Shown one piece after another: positions 23,305 to 33,208 of a DNA stretch of 64,000 bases (the first letter of the stretch is position 1; the number at the start of each line of letters is the position of its first letter). A model generated the notes under the pieces. That model had not been told where the DNA came from. It saw only the letters and a program-made list of their open reading frames with translations, and ran no database searches. Source of the stretch: Granulicella sp. (GTDB lineage Bacteria; Acidobacteriota; Terriglobia; Terriglobales; Acidobacteriaceae). The position numbers and the translations under genes are program-made. The stretch is from assembly GCA_027452215.1 (NCBI GenBank), contig DAIDGQ010000035.1, forward strand, positions 62,001 through 126,000, written 5' to 3'.

Positions 23305-25428
23305 TTACATGGCCGGCGGAGGGGGTGGGGTGCTGGTCAGAGGCTTGGGCGCAGCCTGAGGTTTGGGAGCGGTAAGGCCGGGGATGACCGGCGCCTGGGT
23401 GATAGTACCGGACGCGGCTGCGACGATGTTGATGTTGTAGCGATCAAGGGTCGTGGAGAGGAGTTGAAGGAGTGCGGCACGATCCTTGGCATAGGCGGCG
23501 GTGGCAGAGATCAGGGTATTGTCCGCAACTGCGAGGCTTCTTCCCTGCTGCAGTACGAGGGCCGTGGTTGAGGCGCCGAGCTTGTACTTCTTCTGCTCAG
23601 CTTCGAAGCTCTGCGCTGCGTAGTCGTGTGCGGCCTGGGCGGAGGCTACCTGGGCGCGATCGTTGGTTAGTGCGAACTGACCGTTGATAACCTGAATGCG
23701 AATCTGGGTGTAAAGCTGCTGGAGACGCATCTGAGATTGGCGGAGCTCCATCTCGGAGCGAGCCTGGTCGGCCTGGGCAGTGCGATTGCGAAGGGGGATG
23801 GTGACGTTGAGACCGATGCCCTTGTCGGGTGAACTGCTGTTGAACAGGTTACTGAAGGTGGTTCCGTAACTGACCGAGGGAAAGGACCCGGGGGGATACG
23901 GCTGGCCGGTCGCAAAGTCGAGAGCGCCGGGATTCTGTGCACCACCGAGGGCGCTGGCGCCATAGAAGGCGTAGGCGTCGACGACGGGAAGGAGCCCATT
24001 CTTTTCTGCACGGATGGTGATGCGATTGTTCTTCATGTTGAGGACGGCCTGCTCGATCTGCGGGTTATTGGCGTAGGCTTCGCGGACGAGGTCTTCGACG
24101 GGCATGTCCTCTTCGGGGATACGATCAAGGGCGACGCGGTCGGTGGGAATGACGGGAGCAGCTGAAAGCTGGGGATCATTGAGATTGCGGGCGATGGCCT
24201 GCTTCATGATGAGCTGCTGATATTCGAGATTCGTCTGCGCGACGATGAGGGCCTGCTTGTCGCTGGCAACCGAAGCGTCGGAGTTGACGACGTCCAGAGG
24301 AGCGAGCGTTCCGATTTCGAGCTGCCGGCGGTTGTCGGCGGTGAGTTGCGTGGATTGGGCGAGGGCACGCTCTTTAGCTTGCTCATCCTCGTAAGCGCTG
24401 ACCAGACCCCAGTAGATATTTTCAACCTGGTTGACGGTGTAGAGGAGCTGCTGACGGAAGGAAGAGTCGGTGATGCGGCGATCGTTTTTGGCCTGGAGAA
24501 TGAAGCGGTCCTGGATACCGGGACCGAATCCCTGAAGCAGATGCTGGGTGAGGGTTGCGGTGAAGTTGGCAGTGAGGATGGGGCTGAAATCGTTGAAGGG
24601 GTTGTTTGTGGTCACGCGGGTGTTACCAAAGGCAAGATTGAAGAGAGTTCCGGTGCCGAAGCCCTGGGCGTAGGTGAAGTTGTAAGTGGAGGTATTGGTA
24701 TAGAGCGAGGGGAGGCCGCCGCTGAAGAGGAGGTTGGACTGCTCCTGATCCTGAGCCTGGTATTCGAGCGCACCGGTCAAGACGGGATCCATGCTGTAGG
24801 GTATGGGTCCTCCTCCGCTGGTACTGAGGACGATGCCGTTGAGGCCGGCGCCGCCTCCGCCAGCGCCGCTGGAGGTTCCACCAGGGCCACCGCCGCTGGT
24901 CACTGTGGAGCTGGCGCCACCTAGAGTGTTGGTGACGAGGCCGGTGGAGACTCCGCGCAGACTGGAACCCGCTTTTGCGCGGAGAAGATCGGTGTCCGCG
25001 ATGTCGAGATTGATGCGGGCGATGGCGATGTCGTAGTTATTTTCGAGGGCGAGGGTGACGGCGTCGGAGAGGCTGAGATAGATTTTGCCGTCCTGGAGAA
25101 GCTCGTCGAGACGCGGCGAGTTGGAGAGCCGCGGCGCCGGGTAATAGCGCGGGGTGTACCAGTTGAAAGGGTTAGGCAAACCGGACTTGCCGCGGCCGTA
25201 GTCCTTGGGGGTGGAGCGAAGGAAGAGGGGCTCGGTGAGCTTGGGATCGGGAGCCTGGGGCAGGCCGGGAGTTCCTGTGGTGTCGTTCTGCACCTGCTGG
25301 GGGGAGGCTGGGGCGGTCGGGCTCACTTGCTGGGCGGCAAGAACGGTTTGCTGCGCCATGCCCTGCTGGGCGGCGCTCATCAGCGTTAGGGTGATGCAGA
25401 CGCTCGCCTGCCAATGCCTCAATTTCAC
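23305..25428 (-). CDS. Large TolC-family outer membrane protein
   Basis: A 707-residue protein with a signal peptide (KLRHWQASVCITLTLMSAAQ). A Pro/Gln-rich linker and the first OMF repeat (YLSLSDAVTLALENNYDIAIARINLD near 120) follow. Then come a Gly/Ser-rich insert of about 50 residues (around 170-220) and long helical blocks (LYTVNQVENIYWGLVSAYED; NRRQLEIGTLAPLDVVNSDA). The second repeat has LVREAYANNPQIEQAVLNMK, and the end is FEAEQKKYKLGASTTALVLQ with a Pro-rich tail. It is much longer than typical TolC (~450-500). The start is GTG at 25428, chosen for GGAGAAGAG 6 bases upstream. No pump or adaptor genes are adjacent. Confidence 0.9.
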   Translation of the reverse strand: MKLRHWQASVCITLTLMSAAQQGMAQQTVLAAQQVSPTAPASPQQVQNDTTGTPGLPQAPDPKLTEPLFLRSTPKDYGRGKSGLPNPFNWYTPRYYPAPRLSNSPRLDELLQDGKIYLSLSDAVTLALENNYDIAIARINLDIADTDLLRAKAGSSLRGVSTGLVTNTLGGASSTVTSGGGPGGTSSGAGGGGAGLNGIVLSTSGGGPIPYSMDPVLTGALEYQAQDQEQSNLLFSGGLPSLYTNTSTYNFTYAQGFGTGTLFNLAFGNTRVTTNNPFNDFSPILTANFTATLTQHLLQGFGPGIQDRFILQAKNDRRITDSSFRQQLLYTVNQVENIYWGLVSAYEDEQAKERALAQSTQLTADNRRQLEIGTLAPLDVVNSDASVASDKQALIVAQTNLEYQQLIMKQAIARNLNDPQLSAAPVIPTDRVALDRIPEEDMPVEDLVREAYANNPQIEQAVLNMKNNRITIRAEKNGLLPVVDAYAFYGASALGGAQNPGALDFATGQPYPPGSFPSVSYGTTFSNLFNSSSPDKGIGLNVTIPLRNRTAQADQARSEMELRQSQMRLQQLYTQIRIQVINGQFALTNDRAQVASAQAAHDYAAQSFEAEQKKYKLGASTTALVLQQGRSLAVADNTLISATAAYAKDRAALLQLLSTTLDRYNINIVAAASGTITQAPVIPGLTAPKPQAAPKPLTSTPPPPPAM

Positions 25429-25617
25429 GGTTCTCTTCTCCAGCGTGCAGCTTGGTTGAGTGTTAAATGCTGTCCGGCACCAGTACATACGACGGGAGCG
25501 GCAGGTTGGTTCCAGCCAAATGATAGGAACAGACCAAGTATATGGGTGGGGTGACTGTCAGAGGGTTGGATTGAGTAGAGGGGTCTCTACAATGGGGAGG
25601 ATGCAGACCGGGAACCG

Positions 25618-26430
25618 ATGACAAACTGGAAGATGACGCTCAGCTACGACGGTACCGGCTTCCATGGATGGCAGGTGCAACCTGGCCGGTTGACCGTCCA
25701 GGGTGTGCTGGCAGCGGCGATTGAACAGACGACGGGAGAGCGGGTGTTGCCGCAGGGGTCAGGACGCACGGACGCGGGGGTGCATGCTCTGGGACAGGTG
25801 GCGAGCTTTGGGATGGAGTCGCCGATCCCTGCGGAGAATTTGATGAGGGCGCTGAATCGAGTACTGCCTGCGAGTGTCCGGGTGCTGCGGGCGGAGATGG
25901 TGTCTGCGGGGTTCCATGCGCGTCATAGTGCAGTGCGGAAGACCTATGAGTACAGAATCTTTGAGCGCAGGGGAAAGGGGGGCGAGGGGAGCTTGCGCGG
26001 TGAGAGGATTTGTTCTCCGTTTGTGGCGCCGTACGCCTGGGACTGTCGTTGGGAGCTTGAGTTAGAGGCTATGGAGACAGCGGCGGCGATGCTGTGCGGG
26101 ACGCACGACTTCAGCTCATTTGCGGCTAGTGATCCGGATCGGGCGCAGCGCGAGGGGGCATCTGCGGCGAGGCCGAATCCGGTGAAGACGATTGACGTTT
26201 CCGAGGTGCGGCGCGAGGGCGAGCTGCTGGTGTATCGGGTGAGAGGGAGTGGGTTTCTGCACCATATGGTGAGGAATATTGTGGGGACGCTGGTGGAGGT
26301 CGGCCGCGGGAGTCTTGGGGTGGAGGAGATGGGGACGATCCTGGCGGCGAAGGATCGCGCGGTGGCGGGGCCGACAGCTCCGGCCCAAGGGCTGTTCCTG
26401 GTGGGCGTGGAGTACGGGGACCTGGTATGA
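25618..26430 (+). CDS. truA: tRNA pseudouridine(38-40) synthase
   Basis: TruA isomerises uridines 38-40 in the anticodon arm of tRNAs. The 270-residue protein starts WKMTLSYDGTGFHGWQVQPG. It contains the catalytic aspartate D52 in GSGRTDAGVHALGQVA, the RHSAVRKTYEYRI block, FLHHMVRNIVGTLVEVGRG, and ends APAQGLFLVGVEYG, all family hallmarks. Full length for bacteria. The next gene's ATG overlaps its stop by 4 bases. Confidence 0.96.
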   Translation: MTNWKMTLSYDGTGFHGWQVQPGRLTVQGVLAAAIEQTTGERVLPQGSGRTDAGVHALGQVASFGMESPIPAENLMRALNRVLPASVRVLRAEMVSAGFHARHSAVRKTYEYRIFERRGKGGEGSLRGERICSPFVAPYAWDCRWELELEAMETAAAMLCGTHDFSSFAASDPDRAQREGASAARPNPVKTIDVSEVRREGELLVYRVRGSGFLHHMVRNIVGTLVEVGRGSLGVEEMGTILAAKDRAVAGPTAPAQGLFLVGVEYGDLV

Positions 26431-27653
26431 CGGCTGCGGATAATCGCCGGATTGCTGCACTGGCGGGGGATCGCGCGGTGCATCGAGCATTCGGCTGGGT
26501 GCATTTACATGAGCCTCAGATGCGGCGGTGGCAGATGGAGTTTCTGGCGATTCCGGCGCCGCCTTTTGGAGAGGCTGTGCGGGCGGCATGGTTCTGCGAA
26601 CGGTTTCGGGAGATCGGACTGGAGGACGCTCGGATCGACGCTGAGGGAAATGCGGTCGCGGAGCTTCGGGCACACAAGGCCGCGGCGGATGGGCCGGTGG
26701 TGCTGCTGTCGGCGCATCTGGATACGGTCTTCCCTGCTGGGACGGACTGTGCACCGAGAGAGGAGGAGGCGACGATTCTGGGGCCGGGGGCTTGCGACAA
26801 TGGGGCCGGGTTGACGGCGCTGTTGGGACTGGCTGCGGCCTTGCGGTATGCAAAGATCTCTCCGGCGTGCACGATTGTCTTCGCGGCCAATGTGGGCGAG
26901 GAGGGCGAGGGAGATTTGCGCGGGATGCGTGCATTATTTTCGGATGCGTCGCCGTATGCGTGGAGGGTGAGGTCGGCGATTGCGCTGGAGGGGAGTGGAG
27001 ACGCGACGGTGGTCGACCGGGCGCTGGGGAGCCGGAGGCTGAGGGTGACGATCGGTGGGCCCGGCGGACACTCGTGGGCGGACGCGGGGAGAGCAAATCC
27101 GATTATGGGGCTGGCTGCGGCGCTGGTGGAGCTGGGAAAGATACGGCTGCCGTTGAAGCCTCGGACGACGCTGAACTGTGGGGTGATTCGCGGGGGGACG
27201 TCGGTGAATTCGATTCCAGAGCTGGCTATGGCTGATCTGGATTTGCGCTCGGTGTCGGCGCTGGAGCTGGACCGGACAGAATTGGCGGTGCTGCACTCGT
27301 TGACTCGCACGATCGATGCGGAGAACCAAAAGGTCGGTTCGGTGGCATTGACTTTGCAGGTGGAGCGGATTGGCGACCGCGCGACGGGAGCACTGGCGAC
27401 GAGTTCTGTACTGTATGGGAGTCTGCGCGCGGTGGATCGGCACCTGGGACTGGCGACAGAATCTCGGATTGGGTCGACGGACGCGAACCTGCCGCTGTCA
27501 CTCGGGGTTCCTGCGCTTGCGATCGGAGCTGGCGGGAGGGGCTGGGGGATTCATACGCTGCAGGAAGGGTACGATCCGACGGGACGTGAGCTTGCCCTAC
27601 GGAGAGCTCTGTTACTGCTGCTGGATGCATGTGGGTTGGCTGTGAGTGGGTGA
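26427..27653 (+). CDS. M20-family metallopeptidase
   Basis: A 408-residue zinc peptidase of the M20 (peptidase T/ArgE/carboxypeptidase) group. Metal and catalytic motifs in order: VVLLSAHLDTVFPAG, GACDNGAGLTALLGLA, and FAANVGEEGEGDLRGMRALF with the catalytic and metal-binding glutamates. A dimerisation lid domain follows (RRLRVTIGGPGGHSWADAGR), and the last metal site is GWGIHTLQEGYDPTGRELA. It is translationally coupled to truA by an ATGA overlap, though no functional link is evident. It has no signal peptide, so it is cytoplasmic. Confidence 0.92.
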   Translation: MTAADNRRIAALAGDRAVHRAFGWVHLHEPQMRRWQMEFLAIPAPPFGEAVRAAWFCERFREIGLEDARIDAEGNAVAELRAHKAAADGPVVLLSAHLDTVFPAGTDCAPREEEATILGPGACDNGAGLTALLGLAAALRYAKISPACTIVFAANVGEEGEGDLRGMRALFSDASPYAWRVRSAIALEGSGDATVVDRALGSRRLRVTIGGPGGHSWADAGRANPIMGLAAALVELGKIRLPLKPRTTLNCGVIRGGTSVNSIPELAMADLDLRSVSALELDRTELAVLHSLTRTIDAENQKVGSVALTLQVERIGDRATGALATSSVLYGSLRAVDRHLGLATESRIGSTDANLPLSLGVPALAIGAGGRGWGIHTLQEGYDPTGRELALRRALLLLLDACGLAVSG

Positions 27654-27746
27654 GTCTTCAAAGTACCCCCAGAGATTCTCTCCCGCTGACGACTTTCGCG
27701 GCAGAGGCTCATTTTCGCCTGCGCTACGGCACTGGAGATTTCGCAC

Positions 27747-28466
27747 TCATTTACGTCGCCGATGCTTCGGCTTCTTCGCCGTCTGAAGGATGGCCTGGGA
27801 CTTTGCTCCTCTCACTGCGGAAAGGAACGACCTTGATGCAGCTGGCGGCGGCACTCGCCCGAGCAGCAAAGCCCGCGTGGTAACCCTTGGTCCATAGAAT
27901 GCTCGCCGGGAGCCATTGTCTTCGCGGACGACTGCGCCATCGAAGGTCATCCCCAGGAAGGCACCTTGAGCGCGCGAGTAGGTCAGGATCAGCGCGTTGA
28001 AGTTCACGTCGGTATTTTCAGACGAATGCCGTCCCAGGGGACCCACTGCTACGGATGCATCCCTGCCAATTTCGAATTTGCTCGACAGGAGCTTCTGCAT
28101 ACCTCGGGTGCCCTTGATCACCATGACGAGGTCAACGGCTTCCCCGCCAATCTGTGTTCCCCAGCTGCCACCACCCATCTCGATGAAGGCCGGAGCACTC
28201 CAGCCCGTTCCGGTGCGGCATGTGGCTACTCCCTTTCCTTCTTCTGCTCCAAAGACGAACCCTCCTTTGATCAAATGAGGTATGACGGCTACGCACCTTG
28301 CCCGTCTCATGATTCCGTCAGGAATGCGCTTATCGCCAGCGTCCATGAGCTCGTGCAAGACTTTAGTCGCTCGATCGAGGCGATTAACAGCATCCTGACG
28401 GTCTGGCGCGGCACGGCAGAGCGAAGGACAACACAACAAGGCTAGCAAGCATATAGATTTTTTCAT
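27747..28466 (-). CDS. SYLF/YSC84-domain lipid-binding protein (paralogue 2)
   Basis: A 239-residue exported protein. The signal peptide is KKSICLLALLCCPSLCRAA. The SYLF domain has LDRATKVLHELMDAGDKRIP, ARCVAVIPHLIKGGFVFGAE, WSAPAFIEMGGGSWGTQIGG, DLVMVI and SVAVGPLGRH. The C-terminal tail is strongly basic (AKKPKHRRRK), unlike paralogue 1 at 3652-4344, which otherwise has the same plan. The start is taken at 28466 (MKKS) because it gives a good signal peptide and has GAGG upstream. The reading frame is open further upstream without homology. Confidence 0.87.
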   Translation of the reverse strand: MKKSICLLALLCCPSLCRAAPDRQDAVNRLDRATKVLHELMDAGDKRIPDGIMRRARCVAVIPHLIKGGFVFGAEEGKGVATCRTGTGWSAPAFIEMGGGSWGTQIGGEAVDLVMVIKGTRGMQKLLSSKFEIGRDASVAVGPLGRHSSENTDVNFNALILTYSRAQGAFLGMTFDGAVVREDNGSRRAFYGPRVTTRALLLGRVPPPAASRSFLSAVRGAKSQAILQTAKKPKHRRRK

Positions 28467-28651
28467 TGGGAGGACCTCATTCCCCTGCCGGTGCACGGCG
28501 TCCCCCCATATCGAGGTCTCGCCCGTTGGATGCAAGAACCTCCCTCCTACATCACGCTGCTTGAAAATATCCTGCAAAGCGTTCAGAGAAACTTCATCGT
28601 CACGGATTGATTCGCGACGTAGAAGCTGGATTGGCTTGATAGACTCAGGGC

Positions 28652-30421
28652 GTGAACTTTCTACTGTGTAAGCGTGAAAGCAGAATTGCGGCGTTCGTTG
28701 GGCTGGCGATAGTTGTGTGTGGCCTGCAGGCGCAGGCGCCAGATACGATCTTTTTTCACGGCAACATTCTTACCGGCACGAGACTGAAGGCAGGCGATGC
28801 TTCGCCGACGCCGGGTAGGGTGACGGCGGTGGCGGTGCTTGCGGGGAAGATTGTCGGAGTGGGTAGCGATAAGGACATGCTGGCGCTCAAGGACGAACAT
28901 ACGGCGACCGTCGATCTACAGGGCGCGTTTGCGATGCCCGGGTTCAACGATGCGCATACGCATATTGCCAGCGCGGGACAGCAGCGGCTGACGCTGGATC
29001 TGGACAATGTGCCGTCGTTGGCGGCGATGCTGGCGAAAGTGAAGGCTTATGCTGCGACGCTGGCACCGGGAGAGTGGATTCTGGGCGGTGGATGGGACCA
29101 TACGAAGTGGCCGGGGGCGAAGCTGCCTACGCGGCAGGAACTCGATGCGGTAAGTGCCGGGCATCCGGCGTTTTTGGAGCGCACGGATGGGCATATTGCA
29201 ATTGCCAATACTGCAGCACTGGCGGCGGCGGGGATTACGGATGCGACGATAGATCCGCAGGGCGGCAAGATCGACCGCGACGCGGAGGGACGTGCGACCG
29301 GGATTATTCGCGAGGGGCCAGCGCTGGCGTTGGTGCAGCAGCATATTCCTCCGCCGGGCTTCGCGGCGCGACGCAAGGCACTGGAGTTGTCGATTGAGGA
29401 TGCGCTGGCGCATGGGGTGACGTCGGTGCAGGATTTTTCTAGCTGGGACGACTTTATGGTGATGGGGGCGATGGAGTTTGAGGGCAAACTGTCGCTGCGG
29501 ATTTCTGAGTGGATCGCCTTTGATTTGCCGTTGGCGGTGCTGGATGAGCGGCGGGCGAGCCACGCTGCGGACGATCCCCTGCTCCATCTTGCCATGCTCA
29601 AGGCGTTCATGGATGGGTCGCTGGGTTCGCGGACAGCGGCGATGAACGACGCCTATGCGGACGATGCCGGGAACTCCGGGATCGCACGCTATGGACAGCA
29701 AAAGCTAAACGATCTGGCGGCGGAACGCGCGGCGGATGGGTTTCAGTTGGGGTTCCATGCGATTGGGGACCTCGCGAATGATATGGCGCTGAACGCGTTT
29801 GCCGCAGCGGAACAGGCAGGACGTCTAGCGAATGCTGCGGCACCTCCGAAGGATGCGGACGCAGCCGTTGTTACTTCGGCTCCGCCGGTGGTAAAGCCGG
29901 GAGATTTTCGGTTTCGAATTGAGCATGCGCAGGTGGTTTCAGCGGGCGCATTCGACCGGTTTGCGCAGCTTGGAGTGATCGCAAGCATGCAGCCGTCGCA
30001 CCTGCTGACGGACATGGCGTGGGCGCCGGCACGACTGGGACCGGAGCGGTCGAAGCGGGCTTATGCGTGGAAGTCGTTCCTCGATCATGGGGTGACGTTG
30101 GCGTTCGGGACAGATTATCCGGTGGAGGGCATTTCACCGTTTCGCGGGCTGTACTCGGCGATCACTCGGCAGAATGAGGCGGGGACGCAGACGTTCGAGC
30201 CGGAGGAAAGACTGACGATCGAGCAAGCAATTTATGCGTATACGCAGGCGTCTGCGTTTGCGGAGTTTCGGGAGAAGATCAAGGGGCGGCTGGAGCCGGG
30301 CTATCTCGCGGACATGGTCGTGCTGGACCGCGATATTACGAAGGCGACCCCGCAGGATGTGCTGCATACGAAGGTGCTGCGGACGGTAGTGGGTGGCAAG
30401 ACGGTGTACCAGGCACGATGA
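28652..30421 (+). CDS. Exported amidohydrolase (YtcJ-like, Amidohydro_3)
   Basis: A 589-residue metal-dependent hydrolase with an N-terminal hydrophobic export signal (residues ~10-28, ending GLQAQA). The TIM-barrel metal sites are FNDAHTHIASAG (first HxH), LKAFMDGSLGSRTAAM with the D-G-S-L-G-S block typical of YtcJ, FHAIGDLANDMAL, IEHAQVVS, and TDYPVEGISPFRGL. The C-terminal strand closes with YLADMVVLDRDI and TVVGGKTVYQ. Such enzymes often hydrolyse N-acyl amides or formamides. The substrate is unknown. The start is GTG at 28652. The EamA gene overlaps its stop by 4 bases. Confidence 0.92.
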   Translation: MNFLLCKRESRIAAFVGLAIVVCGLQAQAPDTIFFHGNILTGTRLKAGDASPTPGRVTAVAVLAGKIVGVGSDKDMLALKDEHTATVDLQGAFAMPGFNDAHTHIASAGQQRLTLDLDNVPSLAAMLAKVKAYAATLAPGEWILGGGWDHTKWPGAKLPTRQELDAVSAGHPAFLERTDGHIAIANTAALAAAGITDATIDPQGGKIDRDAEGRATGIIREGPALALVQQHIPPPGFAARRKALELSIEDALAHGVTSVQDFSSWDDFMVMGAMEFEGKLSLRISEWIAFDLPLAVLDERRASHAADDPLLHLAMLKAFMDGSLGSRTAAMNDAYADDAGNSGIARYGQQKLNDLAAERAADGFQLGFHAIGDLANDMALNAFAAAEQAGRLANAAAPPKDADAAVVTSAPPVVKPGDFRFRIEHAQVVSAGAFDRFAQLGVIASMQPSHLLTDMAWAPARLGPERSKRAYAWKSFLDHGVTLAFGTDYPVEGISPFRGLYSAITRQNEAGTQTFEPEERLTIEQAIYAYTQASAFAEFREKIKGRLEPGYLADMVVLDRDITKATPQDVLHTKVLRTVVGGKTVYQAR

Positions 30422-31389
30422 GGGCTGGCGGCACGATAGAGGCAAGAAACGCGATGAGTGCTTTGCGATCCCGGACACTGGTCGCGCATGGCCTGCTGCT
30501 GGCTGTCGTGCTGGTGTGGGGAGCGACATTTTCGCTGGTCAAGGCAGCCCTGGCTGAGACGACACCTTTGGTCTTCAATTTGCTGCGGATGGTGCTGGCA
30601 TTTGCAGTGCTGGCTGCGGTGAACTGGCCGAGCCTGCGTGGGCTTTCACGCAATGATTTGAGGCTGGGAGCCGCAGCGGGAATTTTTCTGGCGCTGGGAT
30701 ATCAGTTTCAGACGTTGGGGCTGAATCATACGACGGCGTCGAAGGCGGCTTTTATAACTGGGCTGGTGGTCGTGATTGTGCCCCTGCTGAGTGCTATGCC
30801 GGGGGTTGCGCCTTCTGGATCGTTGAAGCCGACGTATGACACCTATGCAGGAGCGCTGCTGGCGTTCGTCGGGCTGGTGCTGTTGACGACTCCGCCGGGG
30901 CCGCGAGCGGCTTTGTTTTCGGGGATAGGGCTGGGCGAGTGGCTTTGCCTTGCGTGCGCTGTCGCGTTTGCAGCGCACCTGCTGATGCTCGCACGGGCCG
31001 CTCCGAGGGTTACGGCGCGGCGGCTGGGCACGCTACAGATCGGCTTTGCAGCGCTGGTGATGCTGGTAACGCTGCCATTGGGCGGACGGATCCGCCTCCA
31101 TGGAGCGCCGATCCTGTGGATCGCGCTGGGAGTGACCGCTGTTCTGGCAACGGCGGCCGCATTCACGATCCAGAGCTGGGCGCAGCAGCACCTGCCGGCG
31201 TCTCATACGGCGCTGATTTTCACGCTGGAGCCGGTGTTTGCGTGGCTGACGTCGCTGCTATTCTTCGGTGAGCAACTGGGGAGGAGGGCGCTGCTGGGAG
31301 CCGGATTGATCCTCGGAGGAATTGTTCTTGCGGAGGTGCGGCCAACCTCTCGGGGCAAGAGTCAACTCCTACCTGTTGCGGGAGCTTAG
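30418..31389 (+). CDS. EamA/DMT-superfamily transporter
   Basis: A 323-residue inner-membrane protein with about ten transmembrane helices in two EamA repeats. The first repeat has HGLLLAVVLVWGATFSLVKA and FNLLRMVLAFAVLA. The second has GEWLCLACAVAFAAHLLMLAR and closes with SHTALIFTLEPVFAWLTSLL and GAGLILGGIVLAEV, a characteristic DMT end. It is coupled to the amidohydrolase by an ATGA overlap, so it may export or import a product of that enzyme, which is inference. A start at residue 13 (MSALRS) is also possible. Confidence 0.9.
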   Translation: MRAGGTIEARNAMSALRSRTLVAHGLLLAVVLVWGATFSLVKAALAETTPLVFNLLRMVLAFAVLAAVNWPSLRGLSRNDLRLGAAAGIFLALGYQFQTLGLNHTTASKAAFITGLVVVIVPLLSAMPGVAPSGSLKPTYDTYAGALLAFVGLVLLTTPPGPRAALFSGIGLGEWLCLACAVAFAAHLLMLARAAPRVTARRLGTLQIGFAALVMLVTLPLGGRIRLHGAPILWIALGVTAVLATAAAFTIQSWAQQHLPASHTALIFTLEPVFAWLTSLLFFGEQLGRRALLGAGLILGGIVLAEVRPTSRGKSQLLPVAGA

Positions 31390-31564
31390 GGTTTGAGGTG
31401 CATACTTAAGAGATGTTGACGGAGCCAATATGGCGACGCCACGTACCGCGACCTTTCGCCAGCGGTCGCGTCTATCCTAGTGGCGAATGAACTACGCAAG
31501 TCGCGGACGACCTGGTGTTTCCGCGATTCGATTTTCAAGAATTCAGAACGAGGAAAATACAGCA

Positions 31565-33208
31565 ATGGACTCATCGAATCGTATCGGTCAGGGCTTATGG
31601 AATAAGATCCGGAGCGGCCGCCTAACTACCACCTTTACTCTTCTTGCAACTCTGTCCGCCGGCATACTTGCTGGATCTATGCTAACGGGGAACGTCAGCG
31701 CGAAGCAGCAGAAGGTCGACAGCAGCGATGCTAAGCCGATTGTCATTCCCAATCCGGTGACGCTCTCGAATGGCTTCTCGGCCATCGTGAAACAGGTTGG
31801 TCCCGCGGTGGTGAACATCAACACAGAGTCATTGCCGAAAGAGTCTACGTCGAAGGGACGGCGGGGACAACTACAGGGTCCACCGGATGGAAATGGCGAT
31901 CAGGGCGACCAGGGCGATATGCAAGACTTCTTCAACCACTTTTTCGGTGGTCAGGGAGGAGCTGCTCCTGAGGCTCAGGGGCCGCAGCACGCGCTGGGAT
32001 CAGGCTATATTGTCGATCCGCGCGGCTACATTATCACCAATAACCATGTTGTAGATCATGCAGACCACATCTATGTGAAACTTTCGACCGATCCAGATGA
32101 TCCGACGGACCCAGGCCGCCCGGCAACAGTGGTAGGAACGGACAAGGATACGGACATAGCGGTAATCAAGATTGATTCGAAGACACCGCTTCCGATCGTC
32201 AAGCTCGGCAACTCGGACGGGGCACAGGTCGGAGATTGGGTGCTTGCAATTGGCACACCGTTCGGCCAGCGCAATACGGTTTCGGCGGGAATTATCTCTG
32301 CGAAGAATCGCTCCATTGATGAAGGTGGAGATGCCAATGGCGTCGCGCTGAATGAGTTCCAAAAGTTCATTCAGACGGATGCAGCGATCAACCCGGGTAA
32401 TTCGGGTGGGCCGCTGGTGGACATGGCGGGGCAGGTGATAGGCATGAATACGGCTATCTTCACGCAATCGGGTGCAACCGAAGGCATTGGTTTCGCGATG
32501 CCGTCGAACACGATCGCAAGCGTGTATAACATGCTGATCGGGCCGGACCACAAGGTGATTCGCGGATCGATCGGAGTTCAGTTCCAGGCGGAGGCAAACT
32601 CGGCCGTGGGGCGGATGTATGGCTTTGCGAATGGAGGCGTCATCGTCGGCCAGGTTGTGCCGAATGGACCAGCAGCGAAGGCCGGTGTGCTACCTCAGGA
32701 CGTGATCGTGTCTGTGGATGGAACGCCGATCAAGAATGGTGATGAGCTAATTGCCATTGTGTCGGCGAAAAAGCCAGGGTCCACTGTGAAACTAGGGATA
32801 CTGCGCGGAGGCAAGAACATCAGTCTGGACGTAGGGATTACAGACCGTGCGAAGCTTTATGCCGATCGTGATAAGGCCAGCGACGAGTCCACCGGACCGG
32901 ACGTACCTGATGCGGGACAGAGCAAGCTTGGCATCACCGTGCAGCCAACTTCAGCAGCAACCCAGGGCAAGCTACATATCACGGGCGGAGTCACAGTAAC
33001 GGCAGTCAAGCCGGGGTCTTTTGCCGACACCATCAATCTGTTCCAAGGCGCGGTGATTGTTGAGATCAATCGCAAGCCTGTGACGGATATGGCGAGCTAT
33101 CGCGCGGTCGTGAACGGCCTCAAGTCTGGTGATGACGTGGTCTTCGTGGTTCGCAGTCCGCAACAGCCGAACAGCGGTAACACGTACATCGGAGGAACAC
33201 TGCAGTAG
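31565..33208 (+). CDS. DegP/HtrA (Do-like) periplasmic serine protease
   Basis: A 547-residue protein with an N-terminal membrane-spanning or signal segment (TTTFTLLATLSAGILAGSML). A trypsin-like domain follows: catalytic His in IITNNHVVDHADHI (~H161), Asp in DTDIAVIKID (~D196) and Ser in INPGNSGGPLVD (~S280). Two PDZ domains come next (GSIGVQFQ... and KLGITVQP...). A Gly/Asp/Gln-rich linker (residues ~95-130, GDQGDQGDMQDFFNHFFGG) is the LA-loop region. It acts in envelope protein quality control. The start at 31565 has GAGGAAAA 8 bases upstream. The frame is open 78 bases further without a signal. Confidence 0.95.
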   Translation: MDSSNRIGQGLWNKIRSGRLTTTFTLLATLSAGILAGSMLTGNVSAKQQKVDSSDAKPIVIPNPVTLSNGFSAIVKQVGPAVVNINTESLPKESTSKGRRGQLQGPPDGNGDQGDQGDMQDFFNHFFGGQGGAAPEAQGPQHALGSGYIVDPRGYIITNNHVVDHADHIYVKLSTDPDDPTDPGRPATVVGTDKDTDIAVIKIDSKTPLPIVKLGNSDGAQVGDWVLAIGTPFGQRNTVSAGIISAKNRSIDEGGDANGVALNEFQKFIQTDAAINPGNSGGPLVDMAGQVIGMNTAIFTQSGATEGIGFAMPSNTIASVYNMLIGPDHKVIRGSIGVQFQAEANSAVGRMYGFANGGVIVGQVVPNGPAAKAGVLPQDVIVSVDGTPIKNGDELIAIVSAKKPGSTVKLGILRGGKNISLDVGITDRAKLYADRDKASDESTGPDVPDAGQSKLGITVQPTSAATQGKLHITGGVTVTAVKPGSFADTINLFQGAVIVEINRKPVTDMASYRAVVNGLKSGDDVVFVVRSPQQPNSGNTYIGGTLQ

